A stretch of 10,042 nt of DNA from an uncultured Verrucomicrobiae bacterium (GTDB lineage Bacteria > Verrucomicrobiota > Verrucomicrobiia > Palsa-1439), in NCBI GenBank assembly GCA_937927265.1, contig CALBCO010000046.1, forward strand, positions 1 through 10,042. Reading direction: 5' to 3'. A program made the translations under genes and the position numbers. The notes under the pieces are model-generated. The model was given only the letters and a program-made list of their open reading frames with translations. It made no database searches and was not told the origin of the DNA. This document shows positions 6,489-10,042 of this stretch, piece after piece; the first letter of the stretch is position 1; the number at the start of each line of letters is the position of its first letter.

Positions 6489-6824
6489 CTATTTTCCGTC
6501 CGTCACCACGATCCGAATGTGGCTCATCCGTTTGACGATTGGCCCCGCGCTGCCGCGCGCCTTGGGCTGCCATCGTTTCAACCGCGGACCCTCATTGGCT
6601 ACCGCTTCGCGGACGCGCAATGCGCCCGCATCCAGCTTCGCGTTGTTCGTCGCGTTGGCAATCGCCGACTTCAATGTCTCTTCCACCAGCCGCGCCGACT
6701 TCCGCGGCAGCGCCCGCAAGATTTCCAGCGCCCGTGCTGCCGGTAACCCCTGAATCAACCGGGTCACCTGCCCCACTTTCGCCGGGCTCATCCGCGAATA
6801 TTTTGTTGTCGCTCTGACTTCCAT
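6489..6824 (-). CDS. rplV: 50S ribosomal protein L22
   Basis: L22 spans the large subunit, and its long beta-hairpin lines the narrowest part of the peptide tunnel, where macrolide resistance changes arise. From ATG at 6824 the product is 111 residues, the family norm. It begins MEVRATTKYSRMSPAKV, then shows ALEILRALPRKSARLVEETLKSAIANA (LPRKSARLVEETLKSAIANA near residues 38-57), and the hairpin region GPRLKRWQPKARGSAGPIVKRMSHI (LKRWQPKARG and KRMSHI). In the hairpin tip many bacteria have RGRAD/RADRI where this one has RGSAG. The frame is open further upstream, but the start is fixed by the family N-terminus and a GGAG close before the ATG. Unusually, the upstream neighbour is not rpsS but an inserted gene that ends 19 bases before it. 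Confidence 0.97.
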   Translation of the reverse strand: MEVRATTKYSRMSPAKVGQVTRLIQGLPAARALEILRALPRKSARLVEETLKSAIANATNNAKLDAGALRVREAVANEGPRLKRWQPKARGSAGPIVKRMSHIRIVVTDGK

Positions 6825-6843
6825 AAACTCCAAATCGCTTTGT

Positions 6844-7194
6844 TTAACTACGCGCCACTTGAGCGGTGTCCCCCGCCGCAAGTGTGACGCCCGGTTCCAC
6901 CTGCTCAATCACCGCGCCGCATACCGTCCGACGCACTTCCACCACGCGGACGCGTCCCACGATTCGGTCGCCACGGCGGACCACCAGCGGCATCCCCACT
7001 CGCACCCCCGTTGACCGACCGATATTCAACACCACGAACTGCAGCACTCCGTCCACCGCCACCACCCGCGCCGCCTCCAACTGTCCCGGCGCGCCCACGT
7101 CCGCCGCCACACCCGCCGTCGGGGACCAGAACCACCCCGCGCCGCCGATCAGCATCCAGCCCAGCACCCGCCAACCGATGCCCCCGTGCCACAT
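6844..7194 (-). CDS. Small predicted exported protein with a FlgT_C/MreC-like barrel domain, inserted in the S10 operon
   Basis: I do not recognise this gene as a named family; its function is unknown. The 116-residue product starts with a likely Sec signal peptide. This has Arg9, a hydrophobic stretch over about 10-23 that is rich in Trp, and a Val29-Ala30-Ala31 site before Asp32. The mature part, about 85 residues, is Val/Gly/Arg-rich and reads as short beta strands: ARVVAVDGVLQFVVLNIG (42-59), GVRVGMPLVVRRGDRIVGRV (63-82), and VEPGVTLAAGDTAQVA at the end. The pattern 'NIG.S.GV.VGMPL.V.R....G...V..V' resembles the FlgT C-terminal and MreC-like small barrels. There is one mature cysteine (Cys92). 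It begins 2 bases after the rpsS stop and ends 19 bases before rplV, with no clear ribosome binding site, so coupling to rpsS is likely. By hand count 22 of 116 codons end in A or T, so it does not look like a recent AT-rich arrival. It could be an envelope or periplasmic protein; this is inference. Confidence 0.8.
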   Translation of the reverse strand: MWHGGIGWRVLGWMLIGGAGWFWSPTAGVAADVGAPGQLEAARVVAVDGVLQFVVLNIGRSTGVRVGMPLVVRRGDRIVGRVRVVEVRRTVCGAVIEQVEPGVTLAAGDTAQVARS

Positions 7195-7196
7195 GG

Positions 7197-7475
7197 CTAC
7201 TTGGCCGTGACCTTCTCGGTAGCCGCGCCGTGGGCGCGGAATGTCCGCGTCGCTGCGAATTCGCCAAGCCGATGCCCCACCATGTTCTCGGTGACAAACA
7301 CAGGCAGATGCTGCTTGCCATTGTGCACCAGAAACGTAAACCCCACAAATTCCGGGATGATGACCGACCGGCGCGACCAGGTCTTGATCGGCTTCTTGTC
7401 GGACGGATTCATCGCCTCCACCTTTTTCAACAGGTGGCCATCCACGAACGGACCTTTTTTCAGTGAACGTCCCAT
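7197..7475 (-). CDS. rpsS: 30S ribosomal protein S19
   Basis: S19 sits in the head of the small subunit with S13, close to the A-site tRNA and the bridge to the central protuberance. The 92-residue product is a full-length match: MGRSLKKGPFVDGHLLKKV at the start, KTWSRRSVIIPEFVGFTFLVHNGK (TWSRRSVIIPEFVG near residues 32-45), HLPVFVTENMVGHRLGEFAATRTF (VTENMVGHRLGEFA.TR is the hallmark, about 61-78), and HGA near the C-terminus. The ATG directly follows the rplB stop (TAAATG). A strong AAGGA lies 8 bases upstream, at 7484-7488. The usual next gene, rplV, is displaced by the inserted exported-protein gene. Confidence 0.98.
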   Translation of the reverse strand: MGRSLKKGPFVDGHLLKKVEAMNPSDKKPIKTWSRRSVIIPEFVGFTFLVHNGKQHLPVFVTENMVGHRLGEFAATRTFRAHGAATEKVTAK

Positions 7476-8312
7476 TTATTTTTTCCTTCGGTGCAAAATG
7501 AATGCATTCGAGTATTTCTTGCGCTTACGGGTATTGCCGCCTTTCGCAATCTTGCCCCATGGCGACACCGGGTGGTGCCAGCCGCCACCGCCCTTGCTCT
7601 TGCCCTGGCCTCCGCCCATCGGGTGATCCACCGGGTTGCGCGCCATGCCGCGCGTAATGCCGCGGATGCCCAACCAGCGGCTGCGCCCCGCTTTGCCAAG
7701 TGAGACGTTCATATGATCGGGGTTGCCCAGTTGACCAATGGTCGCGTAGCAGTCCCGATGCACCAACCGCAGTTCGCCCGACGGCAACTTCACCGTTACG
7801 TAATCGCCTTCCGCCGCCATGATCGTCGCGGCCAACCCGGCGCTACGGCAGAGCTGACCGCCCTTGCCCTTGTGCAATTCAATATTGTGAATCGGCAACC
7901 CCGGCAAGATCCGCTTCAGTGGCAGCGCGTGGCCCACCGCCAAATCCGCCTCAGGGCCGCTCATCACCTTCGCTCCAACCGCCAAGCCTTGGGGGGCGAG
8001 GATGTACCGCTTCTCGCCGTCCTGATACTTCACCAGCGCAATGCGGGCCGAGCGGTTCGGATCGTACTCGATCCCCTCGACGATGCCAGGCACACCATGC
8101 TTGTCGCGCTTGAAATCAATGAGCCGGTACCGTTGTTTGTGCCCGCCGCCGATGCCCCGCGCCGTTGTCCGGCCGTACATGTTCCGGCCGCCGGTCTTGC
8201 GTTTGGTGACGGTGAGTTTGCGTTCCGGCCGATGCTTGGTGATCTCGGCAAAGTCCGACAACTGCGTCCATCGCAGCGACGGGGTTAATGGTCTGAAAGT
8301 TTTGAGTCCCAT
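7476..8312 (-). CDS. rplB: 50S ribosomal protein L2
   Basis: L2 is a highly conserved large-subunit protein near the peptidyl-transferase centre. It forms an intersubunit bridge and is needed for subunit association. The 278-residue product starts MGLKTFRPLTPSLRW and has the RKTGGRNMYGRTTARGIGGGHKQRYRLIDFKR block (about 38-69; GRTTARGIGGGHKQRYR), VEGIEYDPNRSARIALVKY, NIELHKGKGGQLCRSAG (about 143-159), the LPSGELR.V motif, and the C-terminal ARNPVDHPMGGGQGKSKGGGGWHHPVSPWG (NPVDHPMGGG and HPVSPWG). The His of DHP, matching E. coli His229, which is important for activity, is kept. The second His of the common HPHGGG form is Met here, a variant I recall from other phyla. The gap to rplW is 6 bases, and there is no strong ribosome binding site. 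Confidence 0.98.
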   Translation of the reverse strand: MGLKTFRPLTPSLRWTQLSDFAEITKHRPERKLTVTKRKTGGRNMYGRTTARGIGGGHKQRYRLIDFKRDKHGVPGIVEGIEYDPNRSARIALVKYQDGEKRYILAPQGLAVGAKVMSGPEADLAVGHALPLKRILPGLPIHNIELHKGKGGQLCRSAGLAATIMAAEGDYVTVKLPSGELRLVHRDCYATIGQLGNPDHMNVSLGKAGRSRWLGIRGITRGMARNPVDHPMGGGQGKSKGGGGWHHPVSPWGKIAKGGNTRKRKKYSNAFILHRRKK

Positions 8313-8318
8313 GACGAA

Positions 8319-8603
8319 TTACGCGACTTCGATCTTGTCGCCCTCCTTGAGGGTCACGATCGCCTTTTTCCACGCCGGCGTGCGCCCGTATTGCCGCGTG
8401 CGTTCCCGGCGCGCCTTGCCGCGCACGTGTTGCGTGTTGACCCGCAGCACCTTCACCTTAAACAGTTGTTGAACCGCGTGCTTGATGTCCAGCTTATTCG
8501 CCTGTTTGTCCACTACCACCTGGTACTGGTTGTGCTGGGCAGCCAGCGCGGCCCCCTTCTCGGTTACCCGCAACGTTTTAACGACACGAAAAGGATCTTT
8601 CAT
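8319..8603 (-). CDS. rplW: 50S ribosomal protein L23
   Basis: L23 lies at the peptide-tunnel exit and is the main docking site for trigger factor and the signal recognition particle. The 94-residue product has the family layout: a first strand and helix region (VVKTLRVTEKGAALAAQHNQYQVVVDKQANKLDIKHAVQQLFKVKVLRVNT; TEKG near residues 14-17, YQVVVD.QANK.DIK near 27-41, AVQQLFKVKVLRVNT near 43-57), then the basic loop with RQYGRTPAWKKAIVTLKEGDKIEV (GRTPAWKKAIVTLKEGDKI near 73-91). Length is normal. It starts by overlapping the rplD stop (ATGA), and a GGAGG lies 10 bases upstream, so both coupling and direct initiation are possible. It precedes rplB as in all S10 operons. Confidence 0.97.
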   Translation of the reverse strand: MKDPFRVVKTLRVTEKGAALAAQHNQYQVVVDKQANKLDIKHAVQQLFKVKVLRVNTQHVRGKARRERTRQYGRTPAWKKAIVTLKEGDKIEVA

Positions 8604-9226
8604 TGCAACCGCCCCTCCAGCACGGCCAGCGCCGCCCGCGTGGCGACAATCTTGTCGAAGCGCAACAATTCATAGACATTCACTGACGCTGCCGGCGCGA
8701 CCGCCACCGTTGCCAGATTGCGACTGGCTCGTTTCAAATGGTCATTCAATCGGTCGGTCACCACCAATGTTGTCTTTGCCGTCGGGGCCAGCTTGGCGAC
8801 AATCCCCGCAAAGTCTTTCGTTTTGTGACTCGTCAACACCAACTCGTCCACGACCACTACGTCCCCGCCCAGCAGGCGTTCACTGAGCGCCTTGCGGAAC
8901 GCCAGACTCTTGACCTTTTTGTTCAACTGAATCGAATAATTCCGCGGCTGGGGACCGAACACGACCGCGCCGCCGCGCCACAAAGGTGATTGGAACGATC
9001 CGGCGCGCGCCCGGCCCGTCCCCTTTTGTCTCCACGGCTTCTTACCGCTCCCGGCAACCTCGCCCATCTGTTTGGTCTTGGCGCTGCCCGATCGTTGGTT
9101 GGCCCGGTAGGCGACCACGGCATCATGCACCGCTTGCGTGCCCTTGCCGTTCCGGATGAGCAGCGTGTCGGCAATTTCAACCTCACCGGCTGCCGCTCCT
9201 GTAATGTTGACCACTGGCAATTTCAT
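8600..9226 (-). CDS. rplD: 50S ribosomal protein L4
   Basis: L4 is an early assembly protein whose long loop reaches the peptide tunnel opposite L22. In gamma-proteobacteria it also represses the S10 operon, but its leader site would lie upstream of rpsJ, outside this window. From ATG at 9226 the product is 208 residues, near the norm. It begins MKLPVVNITGAAAGEVEIAD, has RSGSAKTKQMGEVAGSGKKPWRQKGTGRARAGS (the tunnel loop; KKPWRQKGTGRARAGS near residues 62-77), GGAVVFGPQPRNYSIQLNKKVKSLAFRKALSERL (GPQPRNYSI..NKK near 89-103), and VVVDEL and TLVVTDR strands of the globular domain. The frame is open 15 codons further upstream, inside rplC. ATG at 9226 is preferred because of the family N-terminus and an AAGG 9 bases before it. 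Confidence 0.97.
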   Translation of the reverse strand: MKLPVVNITGAAAGEVEIADTLLIRNGKGTQAVHDAVVAYRANQRSGSAKTKQMGEVAGSGKKPWRQKGTGRARAGSFQSPLWRGGAVVFGPQPRNYSIQLNKKVKSLAFRKALSERLLGGDVVVVDELVLTSHKTKDFAGIVAKLAPTAKTTLVVTDRLNDHLKRASRNLATVAVAPAASVNVYELLRFDKIVATRAALAVLEGRLQ

Positions 9227-9230
9227 AGTT

Positions 9231-9869
9231 CTACGCCTTTGTCGGCTTCTTCTTGGCGGACCGCACCACAAGTACCGCTCCCCGCGGCCCCGGCAACGCG
9301 CCCTCGATCAAGATCACGTGATCGGCTTCTCGCACTTGGACCACCCGCAGGTTCTGCGTGGTCACTCGTCGTTGCCCCATGTGGCCCGGCATACGTTGCC
9401 CACGGAACACGCGGCCCGGCGTCAACCGTTCGCCAATCGCACCCGTCCGCCGTTTCCACCCTTTGTTGCCGTGGGTCATCGGGCCACCGGCAAACTTGTG
9501 CCGGCGCACCACGCCTTGAAACCCCTTGCCCTTGGTAAACCCGATCACATCCACGTACTGACCAGGCTGGAACACTTTCACCGTGACCTGATCACCCACG
9601 TTCAGAGCGAGAGTCCCATCGTGACGGAATTCGTGCAGCGTTTGCGCGGGCGCGACCTGGGCCTTCCGGCAGTGCCCGATCAGAGCTTTCGTGGCGTGTT
9701 TCGGTTTGCGCTCGCCGAACCCAAGTTGATACGCCTCGTAGCCATCGGTCTGCACCGTCTTTTTCTGCAACACCGTGCACGGACCGGCTTGCACCACGGT
9801 CACGCCGACACAATTGCCTTGCGCGTCGAAGACCTGCGTCATTCCTAGTTTCTTGCCGAGCAGTTCCAT
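9231..9869 (-). CDS. rplC: 50S ribosomal protein L3
   Basis: L3 binds the 3' end of 23S rRNA early in assembly, and its central extension reaches close to the peptidyl-transferase centre. The 212-residue product begins MELLGKKLGMTQVFDAQGN and has VTVVQAGPCTVLQKKT, the YEAYQLGFGE motif (about 44-53), VKVFQPGQYVDVIGFTKGKGFQGVVRRHKF (YVDVIGFTKGKGFQGVVRRH near 104-123), the extension GPMTHGN...RTGAIGERLTPGRVFRGQRMPGHMG (GAIGERLTPGRVFRGQRMPG near 143-162), and RVTTQNLRVV. The glutamine methylated by PrmB in E. coli has Leu at the equivalent place, so that modification is not expected. It starts 6 bases after the rpsJ stop with no clear ribosome binding site. Confidence 0.98.
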   Translation of the reverse strand: MELLGKKLGMTQVFDAQGNCVGVTVVQAGPCTVLQKKTVQTDGYEAYQLGFGERKPKHATKALIGHCRKAQVAPAQTLHEFRHDGTLALNVGDQVTVKVFQPGQYVDVIGFTKGKGFQGVVRRHKFAGGPMTHGNKGWKRRTGAIGERLTPGRVFRGQRMPGHMGQRRVTTQNLRVVQVREADHVILIEGALPGPRGAVLVVRSAKKKPTKA

Positions 9870-9875
9870 AGCTGT

Positions 9876-10042
9876 TTAGATCTTGATGGTGATGTCCACG
9901 CCCGCAGGCAGGTTCAGTTTCTTCAGTTCGTCCACCGTCTTGGCGGTCGGATCAATGATGTCCAACAACCGCTTGTGCGTCCGCATCTCGAATTGTTCCA
10001 TGGACTTCTTGTCGGCATGCGGCGAGCGGTTGACCGAGTGCC
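9876..10042 (-). CDS. rpsJ: 30S ribosomal protein S10 (3' part only)
   Basis: S10 (NusE) lies in the small-subunit head and also acts in transcription antitermination with NusB and NusG. The window holds the last 54 codons plus TAA at 9876-9878, and the gene continues off the right edge. The readable part starts HSVNRSPHADKKSMEQFEMR, then RTHKRLLDIIDPTAKTVDEL and ends KLNLPAGVDITIKI. The elements R.P..DK.S.EQFE.RTHKRL.DI..PT..TVD.L..L.LP.GV...I are diagnostic of S10. About half of the roughly 100-residue protein is missing. It should be the first gene of the cluster as in other bacteria. The promoter and any leader regulatory structure would be beyond the edge. Confidence 0.97.
   Translation of the reverse strand, partial: HSVNRSPHADKKSMEQFEMRTHKRLLDIIDPTAKTVDELKKLNLPAGVDITIKI

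Noticed and set aside
6825..6908. N-terminal extension of rplV into the inserted gene
   Set aside because: The added residues do not resemble L22, and ATG at 6824 gives the standard N-terminus and length.
6866..7210. Plus-strand 114-codon frame opposite the inserted gene
   Set aside because: It is Thr/Pro/Arg low-complexity with no signal peptide or domain pattern, and does not fit the operon direction. The minus-strand frame has a coherent signal peptide and strand pattern.
6905..7348. Minus-strand 147-codon frame spanning rpsS and the inserted gene
   Set aside because: It overlaps most of the certain rpsS gene in another frame and is Gly/Arg low-complexity in composition.

Overview
The window is one uninterrupted, single-strand ribosomal protein operon: the bacterial S10-spc cluster, read entirely from the minus strand (right to left). 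In transcription order it holds the 3' end of rpsJ (S10), then rplC (L3), rplD (L4), rplW (L23), rplB (L2), rpsS (S19), an unexpected small exported-protein gene, rplV (L22), rpsC (S3), rplP (L16), rpmC (L29), rpsQ (S17), rplN (L14), rplX (L24), rplE (L5), rpsN (S14), rpsH (S8), rplF (L6), rplR (L18), rpsE (S5), rplO (L15), and the first 344 codons of secY, which runs off the left edge. Every gene is intact except the two cut by the window ends.

The genes are packed very tightly. Gaps range from a 4-base overlap to about 24 bases, and no stretch near 300 bases lacks a gene. I see no room for an internal promoter, terminator, tRNA or mobile element. Several junctions are start/stop overlaps (rplD/rplW, rpsQ/rplN) or abutting codons (rplB/rpsS), as expected for a single polycistronic message with translational coupling. 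All the products except SecY and the inserted protein are ribosome components. SecY forms the protein-export channel that the inserted signal-peptide protein would probably use.

Two departures from the textbook layout stand out. First, a 116-codon gene for a predicted exported protein (positions 6844-7194) sits between rpsS and rplV, two genes that are normally adjacent. It fits the gap exactly, so it looks like a resident member of the operon rather than a chance reading frame. Its mature part resembles the small beta-barrel domain seen in the FlgT C-terminal/MreC-like families. Second, rpmD (L30), usually found between rpsE and rplO, is absent; only one base separates those two genes.

The sequence is GC-rich and the proteins are clearly bacterial. 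The lack of rpmD, the Ala/Arg-rich tail of L24, the 'DHPMGGG' form of L2 and the barrel protein together make me think of the Planctomycetota-Verrucomicrobiota-Chlamydiota group, most likely Verrucomicrobiota. That placement is an inference from recognition, not from an alignment.
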